In this document: positions 36,618 to 44,638 of the stretch, piece after piece
Layout: each line of letters begins with the position of its first letter
Numbering within the stretch: the stretch's first letter is position 1
Source: Macrococcus carouselicus
Lineage (GTDB): Bacteria > Bacillota > Bacilli > Staphylococcales > Staphylococcaceae
Assembly (NCBI RefSeq): GCF_004359515.1
Contig: NZ_SCWD01000002.1
Location: 310,001 to 374,000, forward strand
Direction of reading: 5' to 3'
Length of the DNA: 64,000 nt
Notes under the pieces: model-generated
What the model was told of the DNA's origin: nothing
The model's input: the letters and a program-made list of their open reading frames with translations, nothing else
The model's database searches: none
Program-made: the position numbers and the translations under genes

Positions 36618-37394
36618 TTATTTCTGAACACGTTTTCTTGTAAAGAGCATCAGCAGTGCGCCTGCTATTAAGGTAAGACCCACAAATATAGCAGGATAGT
36701 TTGATTGTTCTTCGCCTGTATCTGGTAATTGCATTACTTCTGTTGTCGGCTGTTCAATTGTTTTTTGAACAGGCTCCTCTGTAGTGACTACTTGTACGGG
36801 TGTGTCTGTTGTAAGGATAGGGCTGTCAGTTTGAATTTGCTCCACTTTAAGTGGGTTTTCAGTAGTCGGTACTTCTGTCATATTTGAATGCTGTTCTGAT
36901 AATTGCTCATTCATGATATCTGAAACCATTTTATTGAAATCATATTGTGTCAATGAACCATTGTCCTTCTGCTGTGCGAGTTCATTAACGCGTTGCTGAC
37001 GATCTTGTGTCAGCCATGAAGTGTCAAAGCCGTGTGGCAAGGTGTCATTTAAATTAATCATGCCGTCAGGTGTCTTGCCATCATTATTATGATCTTCAAT
37101 CTGCTCGTTCATGATAGCTGATACTTGTGCATTATAATCATCCTGTGACAATTGGCCGGAGTCTTTCATCTGCGTTAATTGATTGACCTTGTCTAGACGT
37201 ACCGGCGTTAACCAAGATGGGTCAAAGTCCGTTGGATTGTCAGAGCTTAATACGATTTTTTCAGATGGCTGCTGGTATTCAGTCCCAGATGTGTTTTGAT
37301 TCTGAGACGCATAGACACTAGGATAAGACGCGGTCAGTAGAATAGCAGCTGTTAAAGCTGTTTTGCTCATCAAAGAACCTGATATAATTTTCAT
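36618..37394 (-). CDS. LPXTG-anchored surface protein with two SHOCT-like repeats
   Basis: 258 aa: signal peptide (about 1-30, TALTAAILLTASYPSVYA), then two copies of a 50-residue unit beginning FDPSWLT/FDTSWLT and ending IMNEQ, each with a short-helix motif (MKDSGQLSQDDYNAQVSAIM; QKDNGSLTQYDFNKMVSDIM). A Thr/Pro/Glu-rich linker leads to the sortase signal LPDTG, a hydrophobic helix and the RKRVQK tail. It would be covalently attached to peptidoglycan. AAGGAAGG ribosome site. Ligand unknown. Confidence 0.85.
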   Translation of the reverse strand: MKIISGSLMSKTALTAAILLTASYPSVYASQNQNTSGTEYQQPSEKIVLSSDNPTDFDPSWLTPVRLDKVNQLTQMKDSGQLSQDDYNAQVSAIMNEQIEDHNNDGKTPDGMINLNDTLPHGFDTSWLTQDRQQRVNELAQQKDNGSLTQYDFNKMVSDIMNEQLSEQHSNMTEVPTTENPLKVEQIQTDSPILTTDTPVQVVTTEEPVQKTIEQPTTEVMQLPDTGEEQSNYPAIFVGLTLIAGALLMLFTRKRVQK

Positions 37395-37810
37395 GATATA
37401 CCTTCCTTTTCCATTATTTATGATTCTATAATATTACAAATATTACTTTTTGTCTTGATTTGTAATAATATTTACAATTTTTTTACTTTATTTATATTCC
37501 ATCAATAAAAGTGGTCTGTATCGAGAGCTGTATGCATGCTGAAGCAACGTTCCGGGCTCATAGAAAGTAGCCCGGAATAATGGCACCGTTAGCCGGGAAT
37601 CCCATCGTAATCTAGGGGAGATGTCTATCGCTGATGAACGATTCAGTAAGTACTATAATGCTAGAACGTCTCAGGATTCAGTTGCACTGTTAAAAGTCAT
37701 CATCGATAAGTGGACAGATGAATAATCTGACCGTTTTTTGTTTCTACATGGATTGACATGGGAAGAGAATAGAGTGATTAAGATGAACAGATCTGTGAAG
37801 GAGGGATATA
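37395..37810. other. gene-poor stretch with a hairpin and a 34-codon frame
   Basis: 37395-37500 is AT-rich and probably holds the LPXTG gene promoter. TCCGGGCT/AGCCCGGA forms a stem near 37550-37577, followed by ATGGCACCGTTAGCCGGG. A 34-codon frame at 37621-37725 (MSIADERFSKYYNARTS...) may be the tail of a lost gene; it has GGGGAG 5 nt upstream. I cannot assign any of this. Confidence 0.4.
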
Positions 37811-38332
37811 ATGGAGGCATTGATCAGGGAGATTGAAGTGAAGGATGTACAGGCGCTGCAGACAATCAGCAGAGAGACGTTCAGGGAGACGTTTGAGGCA
37901 GATAATAGTGAGACACATCTGATGAATCACTTAAAGGCAGCTTACAATACTCAGAAATTGACAGATGAACTGGAGAATCCGGACTCATTTTTCTACTTCG
38001 CAGAGACAAAAGAAGGTATAGCAGGTTACTTGAAGCTCAACATAAGGGATGCGCAGTCAGAGGATATGGGCAATCGTGCGCTTGAAGTCGAACGTATCTA
38101 TATCCGTTCTGCCTTTCACCGACAGGGAATCGGTCAGGCTCTAATGAAAAAAGCTTACGAAGTGGCAGCCGCTAAAGAAAAGTCCAGAATCTGGCTCGGT
38201 GTCTGGGAACATAATGCTCAGGCGATCGCATTCTATAAGAAAGAAGGCTTTCAGAAGACAGGAGAACATGTCTTTATGATGGGTGATGACCCACAGACGG
38301 ATTTTATATATGAGAAGGAGTTAGAATGCTGA
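37811..38332 (+). CDS. GNAT N-acetyltransferase
   Basis: A 173-aa protein: LQTISRETFRETFEADNSETHLMNHL, EVERIYIRSAFHRQGIGQALMKKAYEVA (acetyl-CoA loop RQGIGQ) and IWLGVWEHNAQAIAFYKKEGFQKTGEHVFMMGDDPQTDFIYEKEL. This resembles the PaiA/spermidine-type group. It overlaps the glycosylase gene by 7 nt. AAGGAGGG ribosome site. Confidence 0.87.
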   Translation: MEALIREIEVKDVQALQTISRETFRETFEADNSETHLMNHLKAAYNTQKLTDELENPDSFFYFAETKEGIAGYLKLNIRDAQSEDMGNRALEVERIYIRSAFHRQGIGQALMKKAYEVAAAKEKSRIWLGVWEHNAQAIAFYKKEGFQKTGEHVFMMGDDPQTDFIYEKELEC

Positions 38333-38970
38333 CTTCGAGGGAACTTTACGACCTGCTTTATGCAGAACTAGGTCCGCTCGGCTGGTGGCCTGCGGATAGT
38401 GAGATTGAGATGATGATCGGTGCAATCCTGGTGCAGAATACGAACTGGAATAATGTTGAGAAGTCTCTTCATAATATTCAGGAGAAAAACGACTTCGACG
38501 CGGAGAAGATTCTATCGCTGACTATAGAGGAGCTGCAGGAACTTATCAGACCCAGTGGCTTCTATCATAATAAATCAAAGGCACTGATGACTTTACTGGA
38601 ATGGCTGAGCGACTATGATTTCAATTATAAGCGTATCGATGAATATTTCGGTGCAGCACTTCGTACAGAACTGCTGAAATTGCGTGGCATCGGACCGGAG
38701 ACGGCAGATGTGCTCCTCGTCTATCTCTTTGAACGCGTTGAATTTATTCCGGACAGCTACACGAGACGACTGTATAAGCAGCTGGGTTATACTAACACTG
38801 AGAGCTACGACAAATTCAAGAAGGAAGTCCGAATAGATGACTTCACAAATGCTGAGGCTAAAGAGTTTCATGGTTTACTGGATGAATTTGGGAAAAGATT
38901 TCTTACGACGAAGACTCGGGACAGCGAACATTTCCTGCAGACATTCTTTACTGAGGAAAAAGACGGCTGA
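38326..38970 (+). CDS. HhH-GPD base-excision glycosylase (endonuclease III-like, MagIII type)
   Basis: A 214-aa protein: MMIGAILVQNTNWNNVEKSLHNI, helix-hairpin-helix LKLRGIGPETADVLLVYL, and FIPDSYTRRL with the catalytic aspartate. The lyase lysine of Nth (GVGRKTA) is replaced by Glu (GIGPETA), and the C-terminal four-cysteine Fe-S motif is absent. It is therefore probably a monofunctional glycosylase, such as a 3-methyladenine glycosylase III, rather than a true endonuclease III. Coupled to the acetyltransferase upstream. Confidence 0.85.
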   Translation: MLTSRELYDLLYAELGPLGWWPADSEIEMMIGAILVQNTNWNNVEKSLHNIQEKNDFDAEKILSLTIEELQELIRPSGFYHNKSKALMTLLEWLSDYDFNYKRIDEYFGAALRTELLKLRGIGPETADVLLVYLFERVEFIPDSYTRRLYKQLGYTNTESYDKFKKEVRIDDFTNAEAKEFHGLLDEFGKRFLTTKTRDSEHFLQTFFTEEKDG

Positions 38971-39049
38971 ATATTCTGTTGCGGATTGACAAGACAGAGG
39001 TCTATACAGTGTCTTTTAAATAACAAATGGAAATGAAGGTTGCACCCCT

Positions 39050-39175
39050 GACATTAAGATTGCTGAGCATCCCGATACCCATATAGAAATACCGCTTGGA
39101 AAGCAGTTCTGGGGCGGGATGATGGGGGCTTTGACTGATCAATGCGGTGTGTACTGGATGTTCAACGGAAACTAA
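39050..39175 (+). pseudogene. remnant of a PhnB-like VOC-family protein
   Basis: One open frame reads DIKIAEHPDTHIEIPLGKQF, then WGGMMGALTDQCGVYWMFNGN and a stop. This is the C-terminal signature of PhnB-type glyoxalase-fold proteins (WGDxxGxxTDxxGVxWM). Nothing recognisable of the N-terminal half remains upstream. Confidence 0.65.
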
Positions 39176-39192
39176 AGCGTAGCAGAGGCGAG

Positions 39193-39645
39193 TTAATCAC
39201 TCTTTTTTTTGTCTTTAAAATGGCTGATGATCTCATATCCCGGTCTTTTTGCGGCGAATGCTTCAATCACAGCATGCCAGTCTGCTCCTTCCTCATCAAA
39301 GATGGTCTGAAAGAGTTCGAGTTGAGCCTTGTTCAGCTTGTCTATCAACGCTTTACCTTCAGTAGTCGCATAGAGCTGTTTCATTCGTCTGTCGTGTTCT
39401 GCCGGCCGTTCTTCTATCAGCTTTTTTGCTTTCAGCGTCTTCAATGTCTCATGAGAACCCTGCTTGGAGATTTCCATCAGCTGAAGTAAGTCCTTGACGG
39501 TAATACCCGGTAGTTTACTGATGAAGAACAAGAAACGGTGATGCTGGCGTTTCATATCATACTGCTCAATAATATCGTCAGCGGTCTTGATAAAAGTCTG
39601 GTATCCAAAATAAAAAAGCATTAAATCCTGATCATTCGTTTTCAT
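39193..39645 (-). CDS. MarR-family transcriptional regulator
   Basis: A 150-aa winged helix: HHRFLFFISKLPGITVKDLLQLMEISKQGSHETLKTLKAKKLIEERPAEHDRRMKQLYATTEGKAL. It is divergent from the decarboxylase gene and separated by 126 nt containing a dyad over the promoter, so it probably represses that gene. GAGGTG ribosome site. Confidence 0.85.
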   Translation of the reverse strand: MKTNDQDLMLFYFGYQTFIKTADDIIEQYDMKRQHHRFLFFISKLPGITVKDLLQLMEISKQGSHETLKTLKAKKLIEERPAEHDRRMKQLYATTEGKALIDKLNKAQLELFQTIFDEEGADWHAVIEAFAAKRPGYEIISHFKDKKKSD

Positions 39646-39719
39646 GGTATCACCTCATTATTATTGCCTTCATTATAGAACAATTCAGAGGATATGACGA
39701 GTTTGATAGGTCAACTATA

Positions 39720-39757
39720 TTGACTTAAATAACTGAGAAGACTATACTTAAGTTATT
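39720..39757 (+). promoter_or_regulatory. decarboxylase promoter with operator dyad
   Basis: TTGACT (39720-39725), 17-nt spacer, TATACT (39743-39748). AATAACT (39728-39734) and AGTTATT (39751-39757) are inverted around it, with ACTTAAGT (39746-39753) at the -10: a MarR operator candidate. Confidence 0.72.
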
Positions 39758-39771
39758 AATTGGAGAAAAGG

Positions 39772-41421
39772 ATGATGAACATGAAAAGAAGAGTAGGTCA
39801 GTATTTGATCGATCAGATCAGTGTCTATGGTGTCGACAAAATATTCGGTGTACCTGGTGATTTCAATCTGACATTCCTTGATGATATCGTCAGCCACGAC
39901 AAAGTCGAGTGGGTCGGCAATACGAATGAACTGAACGGCAGCTATGCAGCAGATGGCTACGCACGCATGAAGGGTCTTGGTGCACTCGTTACAACGTTCG
40001 GTGTCGGGGAACTGAGTGCCGTCAACGGAATTGCCGGTTCGTACGCTGAACGTGTACCCGTCATTGCCATCACAGGCGCACCGACGACAGTAGTGGAGCA
40101 GGCCGGTAAGTACATCCATCACTCATTAGGTGAAGGTCGGTTCAATGACTACCGTAAGATGTTTGAGCCGATTACTTGCGGGCAGGTTTATCTGACAAAG
40201 GAAAACGCAGCAGTTGAGATTCCGCGTATCATCGCGAAAGCGGTCAGATTCAAACGTCCAGTCCATATCCATATGCCGATTGACGTGGCGATGGCTGAGA
40301 TTGAAGTGGACGAAGCGGAAGTGAAGCCGCTGATCACACAGGACGTCACGAGCTATATGACACAGGTGACAGAACGCCTTGAACAGTCAGAGCGTCCCGT
40401 CTTACTCGTCGGTCACGAAATTAATTCATTCAATCTGCACAGCGAACTTGAGGAATTCGTCAATCAAACCCGGATTCCAGTGGCCCAGTTATCACTGGGT
40501 AAAGGGGCGTTCAATGAAGAGAACCCTTATTATATCGGTATTTACGATGGTAAATTCGCCCATCAGCAGGTGAATGAATATGTGGACGGCAGCGACTGCA
40601 TCATCAACTTAGGTGCTAAACTGACGGACTCAGCGACAGGCGGCTTCACTTATACATTCCATCTGAAAGACGTCATCTTCATGAATGACGGTGAGTTCAG
40701 ATACAGAAATACATTCGATTCGGACGTCTCTATACGTGACTTGATGAACGGTCTTTTGACCATTGACTACAGAAACGAGTCAGAATTCCCGACATTCAGC
40801 CGCGAAGGTGCGACAGACTACGTATTGAATGATGAGCCACTGAAACAGGACAATTATTTCAAACTCATCACAGACTTCCTCGAAAAAGATGATATCCTGC
40901 TTGCAGAACAAGGGACATCATTCTTCGGGGCCTATGACTTGCCCCTGTACACGGGTAATAAATTCATCGGTCAGCCGTTATGGGGTTCAATCGGTTATAC
41001 ATTGCCTGCACTGCTCGGAACACAGCTGGCCGATAAAGAACGTCGTAACGTCCTGCTTATCGGCGACGGCTCATTTCAGTTGACAGCACAGGAATTATCA
41101 ACCATGATCCGACATCAGCTGAAACCAGTCATCTTCCTGATCAATAATGACGGTTATACAGTAGAACGTCTGATCCATGGTGAAAAAGAAGTGTATAACG
41201 ATATTCAGATGTGGGATTACACAGCATTACCAGCTACATTCGGTGGAAAAGATCATGTCATAACGCAGAAAGCATCTACAGCGAACGAACTGAAAAAAGC
41301 TATGAACGCCATCAACGACAATAAAGACAAAATGCACTTTGTTGAAGTAGTGATGGACATCATGGATGCACCAGAGAAATTAGAGCAGATCAGTAAAGCA
41401 TTCGCAGCACAGAATAAATAA
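39772..41421 (+). CDS. thiamine-diphosphate 2-keto-acid decarboxylase (indolepyruvate/pyruvate decarboxylase type)
   Basis: About 549 aa. VGQYLIDQISVYGVDKIFGVPGDFNLTFLDDI is the start typical of IpdC/PDC; the ThDP-activating glutamate lies in NTNELNGSYAADGYARMKG. HHSLGEGRF carries the catalytic histidine pair, and the ThDP-Mg motif runs GDGSFQLTAQE to NNDGYTVER. It decarboxylates pyruvate, phenyl- or indolepyruvate to aldehydes. Several in-frame starts are possible (TTG 39760, ATG 39772, 39775, 39781) around GGAGAAAAGG. A divergent MarR gene regulates it (inference). Confidence 0.9.
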   Translation: MMNMKRRVGQYLIDQISVYGVDKIFGVPGDFNLTFLDDIVSHDKVEWVGNTNELNGSYAADGYARMKGLGALVTTFGVGELSAVNGIAGSYAERVPVIAITGAPTTVVEQAGKYIHHSLGEGRFNDYRKMFEPITCGQVYLTKENAAVEIPRIIAKAVRFKRPVHIHMPIDVAMAEIEVDEAEVKPLITQDVTSYMTQVTERLEQSERPVLLVGHEINSFNLHSELEEFVNQTRIPVAQLSLGKGAFNEENPYYIGIYDGKFAHQQVNEYVDGSDCIINLGAKLTDSATGGFTYTFHLKDVIFMNDGEFRYRNTFDSDVSIRDLMNGLLTIDYRNESEFPTFSREGATDYVLNDEPLKQDNYFKLITDFLEKDDILLAEQGTSFFGAYDLPLYTGNKFIGQPLWGSIGYTLPALLGTQLADKERRNVLLIGDGSFQLTAQELSTMIRHQLKPVIFLINNDGYTVERLIHGEKEVYNDIQMWDYTALPATFGGKDHVITQKASTANELKKAMNAINDNKDKMHFVEVVMDIMDAPEKLEQISKAFAAQNK

Positions 41422-41477
41422 GAGATAAGCCTTCCTCAGAGAGGCCTGATGAGTATCAGGAAGTGAATATCTGTATG

Positions 41478-41514
41478 GAAAACAGGAAAATAGGTCGCCT
41501 ATTTTCCTGTTTTC
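41478..41514 (+). terminator. terminator of the decarboxylase gene
   Basis: 17-bp perfect stem, core ACAGGAAAATAGG/CCTATTTTCCTGT, loop TCG, ending TTTTC. Confidence 0.88.
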
Positions 41515-41648
41515 ATTTTCAATGAGAAAATAAAATGATTAAATTCCAGTTAGGTCTCTAATATCATACTTTCAGAGTTGAACAGCAGGTTATGACGAGA
41601 TTATTCCGAGTCGCCGTGGTAATATATAGAAAAACTGTGGGGGCACTT

Positions 41649-42233
41649 ATGAATCAAGAAATTAAAGAATGGTTGCTTACGATTACTATCAGTGTGCTTG
41701 CTTTTCTCATCATCAAAACGTTTTTCTTTACTCAGTATCAAGTAAGTGGTGAATCGATGTCACCCACTTTCCATAATCAGGATCGTCTGGTCGTAAGCAA
41801 AATAGCGAAGACGATGGATACGATACAAAGAGGGGATGTCATTATCTTTCATGCGACAAAAGACAAGGACTATATCAAACGTCTGATTGGTATATCCGGT
41901 GATACGGTTGAGTATAGAAATGATGAACTGCTGATCAACGGCAAGAAAGTGACTGAGCATTATCTTGATGAGAATAAACGACACAAGAAAAATAAATACT
42001 TAACAGAGAATATCTCAGTGAAAGAACTTGTTCATTCAGATGGTGAGTCTGAAATTCCGGCCGGTCGTTATCTGGTGCTTGGAGATAATAGGGACAACAG
42101 CAGTGACAGTCGTTATGAACTGGGCCTGATCCATAAAAAGGATGTGGTAGGTGAGGTAATTGTTCGTCTGTTCCCGTTTGACCATATGCAGTATAACTTC
42201 TATCCAGAGACGTTTGATGTCATCAATGAATAA
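41649..42233 (+). CDS. type I signal peptidase (SpsB-like)
   Basis: A 194-aa protein with one N-terminal membrane anchor (about 8-27), nucleophile Ser36 in SGESMSPTF and general base Lys77 in DKDYIKRLIG, plus the C-terminal box LGDNRDNSSDSR. The Ser36/Lys77 numbering equals that of S. aureus SpsB. It removes signal peptides outside the membrane. I set the start at 41649 (TGGGGG 5-6 nt upstream); the longer frame would put 19 residues before the anchor. Confidence 0.94.
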   Translation: MNQEIKEWLLTITISVLAFLIIKTFFFTQYQVSGESMSPTFHNQDRLVVSKIAKTMDTIQRGDVIIFHATKDKDYIKRLIGISGDTVEYRNDELLINGKKVTEHYLDENKRHKKNKYLTENISVKELVHSDGESEIPAGRYLVLGDNRDNSSDSRYELGLIHKKDVVGEVIVRLFPFDHMQYNFYPETFDVINE

Positions 42234-42258
42234 AGAGCGGCCGCGGCCACTCTTTTTC
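42232..42258. terminator. bidirectional terminator between spsB-like and YdcZ genes
   Basis: AAAGAG-C-GGCC / GGCC-A-CTCTTT with a GC loop, ending in T's; one mismatch. Confidence 0.8.
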
Positions 42259-42259
42259 T

Positions 42260-43198
42260 CTACACCAATTTAATTAAGATGACACCTGTAATCATCAGCA
42301 GAAATCCCACAATCTGGATGAGGGTGACGGGTACTTTAGGAGTGCTGAACCAGCCAAACTGGTCGATGGCGATACTGCAGAACAGCTGACCGAACAGACA
42401 GGCAACGACTACAAGGCCGGTACCGAGGATAGGAACAAGGGCTGCCATCGTCAGCACGAAGAACGCACCTAAGATACCACCCAGGAAAATCCACTTTGGC
42501 TTACCCTGTCCGAATCCAAGCCGGATATTCTGCACATTGCGCAAGATGAAGGTGATGCCGATCAATAACAGAATGGTCCCGACAACAAATGAGATAAAGG
42601 CTGCATGGATAGGAGAGTCAAGTGCCTGGCCTAACTGACCGTTAATAGCAGATTGAGTCGCCATCATCATACCGGCCAGTATACCGAAGAGCTGATAAGG
42701 CAGCTTGCCGGCAGAGGTGGCGTCTGGCGCATGACCATGACGTTTCCGGAAGTAATCAGGCAGTACGATGACTGCGAGAATGCCACCGATGAGCAGCACG
42801 ACACCGACCGCACGGATAACTGAAAAAGGAATCTCTGGTGAACCGAACAGACCGAAATGATCGATGGCCATACTCGCGAAAATCTGACCGAGAATCGGCA
42901 GAATCACTGTCTGTACACCGCCAAGTTTCGGGAAGAGCAGGATATTTCCCGTCAGACTGATAACGCCGAGCAGACCCCCTATCCAGAGCCACCAAGGTGA
43001 ATCGGTGAATACGTCACGTGGAATCAGCACAGTATGCTTCGTAAACAGCGTCACGAAGAGTAGGAAAATCGTCCCTACTAAAAATGAGACGAAAGAAGCG
43101 ACGAACGGCGAAAGAACATATGAACGCAGCCTCGAGTTAATGGCTGTCTGTATAGGAACACCGATACCAATAGCTAATGCAATCAACAAATAAAACAC
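42260..43198 (-). CDS. DMT-superfamily transporter, YdcZ (DUF606) tandem
   Basis: About 312 aa in two homologous halves of five membrane segments. Each half begins with the IPIQTAINSRL / MMATQSAINGQLG motif and ends in an IAIDQFGWF / MAIDHFGLF plus PxxxIRxxGxxL helix. So it is an internal duplication of DUF606. Probable exporter, substrate unknown. Frame opens at GTG 43207; GTG 43198 fits AAAGGAG spacing and the family N-terminus better. Confidence 0.82.
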   Translation of the reverse strand: MFYLLIALAIGIGVPIQTAINSRLRSYVLSPFVASFVSFLVGTIFLLFVTLFTKHTVLIPRDVFTDSPWWLWIGGLLGVISLTGNILLFPKLGGVQTVILPILGQIFASMAIDHFGLFGSPEIPFSVIRAVGVVLLIGGILAVIVLPDYFRKRHGHAPDATSAGKLPYQLFGILAGMMMATQSAINGQLGQALDSPIHAAFISFVVGTILLLIGITFILRNVQNIRLGFGQGKPKWIFLGGILGAFFVLTMAALVPILGTGLVVVACLFGQLFCSIAIDQFGWFSTPKVPVTLIQIVGFLLMITGVILIKLV

Positions 43199-43236
43199 AG
43201 ACAACACTCCTTTGAATAGATAAATCCATTATAGAA

Positions 43237-43732
43237 CTATCTGTAAGGAAATTGTGAAGTTTCATTTTCTTTTTTTCGGTAGTCCTCTAAAGCGACCTTT
43301 TTAAGATTACGCAGGAAATCACTGACGATAGTTCTATTCTTCTTCTTTGGCGTCAGAAAAACCATCAGCCTGCCGAAGAAATTCTGACCTTCTGTCGTTG
43401 TCATATAGTAGACATGCGTATGAGTCGCATCAATCCTGGTGACCGAATACAGAACCTTCATCATGTAAGTATTTCTGAGACGGGCGACTGATTCGTAATG
43501 CATCGCAGCATGTGATTTGCTGTAAGCTGTCACCTCATTATCAAACACAAATGTCCCCCCTGTGCTCATCGTAGTACTGAAGATAACGGGAACCGACCCT
43601 ATCGGGGGTTTCAAAAAGCGTTTCAATCTTATTAATCTTCGGATTGACCCGTTTAATCTGATCTACCTCAAACAAAACAGATACAATATGATACGGCGCG
43701 GGAATCGTGATTTCACCATCAATTTTAATCAT
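43237..43732 (-). pseudogene. SRPBCC (START-like) protein split by a frameshift at a G-run
   Basis: The 5' part (43541-43732) encodes IKIDGEITIPAPYHIVSVLFEVDQIKRVNPKI..., and the 3' part (43237-43560) continues GTFVFDNEVTAYSKSHAAMHYESVARLRNTYMMK.... They join cleanly if one G is removed from the six-G run (43555-43560, seen as CCCCCC on the plus strand), giving DEHRGTFVFDNE. GAGGTG ribosome site is intact. This is either a recent frameshift, phase variation at the homopolymer, or a sequencing error. Confidence 0.75.
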
Positions 43733-43823
43733 TGGACACCTCGGTTATAGTGATAATTTCAATATAACAGAAGAGAGGATGCAGTAATCTTACAGTTACC
43801 TTAAAAATAAAAGGAGACCCAAC

Positions 43824-44181
43824 ATGAATTCATACTGGATTAACCTGCCTGCTGCGGATATTGACAAAATGATTCATTTCTACGAAGATCTTGGAATGAC
43901 GAATTCTGTTGGTGGTGCTGCACGTGTTGCTTTTAAGTGAGGCAATCAAGTTCTGATGTTCTTTCAGAAGAAAGCGGTTGCTGAAAATTTCGGACGAGAG
44001 TTACACATAACGAAATGATTATCTCTTTTGATGATTCGACAAATAAAGAAGTGGATAAGCTAGCTGCAAGATTATTGAACTTGGCAGCAAGCTGTTAAAC
44101 ACACCGCATGAACGCATGGGGTACTACGGCATTATGTTTCAGGATCCGGATGGACATTTTTTTAATATGATTGTTATGTGA
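43824..44181 (+). pseudogene. degraded VOC/glyoxalase-family gene
   Basis: Intact AAAAGGAG ribosome site and ATG. Then NSYWINLPAADIDKMIHFYEDLGMTNSVGGAARVAFK is followed by an in-frame TGA. Downstream the same frame gives GNQVLMFFQKKAVAENFG, and after at least one frameshift SFDDSTNKEVDKLA and GIMFQDPDGHFFNMIVM. The whole domain is traceable but cannot be read through. Confidence 0.85.
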
Positions 44182-44243
44182 TCGTATATTCTCAAAGTGC
44201 TGAAGGTATAAGAAAAACTGTGGGTCTTAATATTTTTTGTTTT

Positions 44244-44297
44244 AAATATAGACAGCCATCTATATTTAGTTTATTCTATTCATAGACATTTATCTAT
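44244..44297 (+). promoter_or_regulatory. ars operators
   Basis: AAATATAGA (44244-44252) and TCTATATTT (44259-44267) form a 9-bp perfect inverted repeat. A second, ATAGA (44282-44286)/TCTAT (44293-44297), lies close to the arsR ribosome site. Typical positions for ArsR binding. Confidence 0.75.
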
Positions 44298-44314
44298 ATG
44301 AAAGAAGTGAGGTT

Positions 44315-44638
44315 ATGAACTACGAACAAATAGCTCAGATTTTCAAAATATTATCTGACAGAAATAGAGTGGAGATTGTGGATCTCCTGTCATGCGGCCC
44401 CTTGTGTGCCTGTGATATTCTCGAGCATTTCGATGTGACACAGCCGACGCTCAGTCATCATATGAAGCAGTTGGTGGCTGCAGGACTGATTGACTCATGG
44501 AAAGAGGGCAAGAAGGTCATGTATAAACTGAATTCTGGCATGACGTCTGAATGGCTGGCTTTAAATCAGCAGCTGTTCACCGCGAACGAACGCTGTATCT
44601 GTTATCCTGCCTCTACTAGCTGTGGTGAAGTGGAATGA
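44315..44638 (+). CDS. arsR: arsenical resistance repressor ArsR
   Basis: A 107-aa winged-helix repressor: [47 protein letters not shown]. The As(III) site is the Cys31/Cys33 pair (CACD) plus Cys27. It dissociates from DNA on arsenite or antimonite binding. It overlaps arsB by 4 nt and starts the arsRBC operon. Confidence 0.94.
   Translation: MNYEQIAQIFKILSDRNRVEIVDLLSCGPLCACDILEHFDVTQPTLSHHMKQLVAAGLIDSWKEGKKVMYKLNSGMTSEWLALNQQLFTANERCICYPASTSCGEVE

Noticed and set aside
37570-37610. T-box-like TGGCACC motif in the 37.5 kb intergenic region
   Set aside because: No specifier hairpin, no full T-box consensus, no terminator/antiterminator pair, and the downstream gene is an acetyltransferase, not an amino-acid gene.
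43562-43750. 62-aa plus-strand frame opposite the SRPBCC gene
   Set aside because: It is complementary to the recognisable START-like sequence and has no ribosome site.
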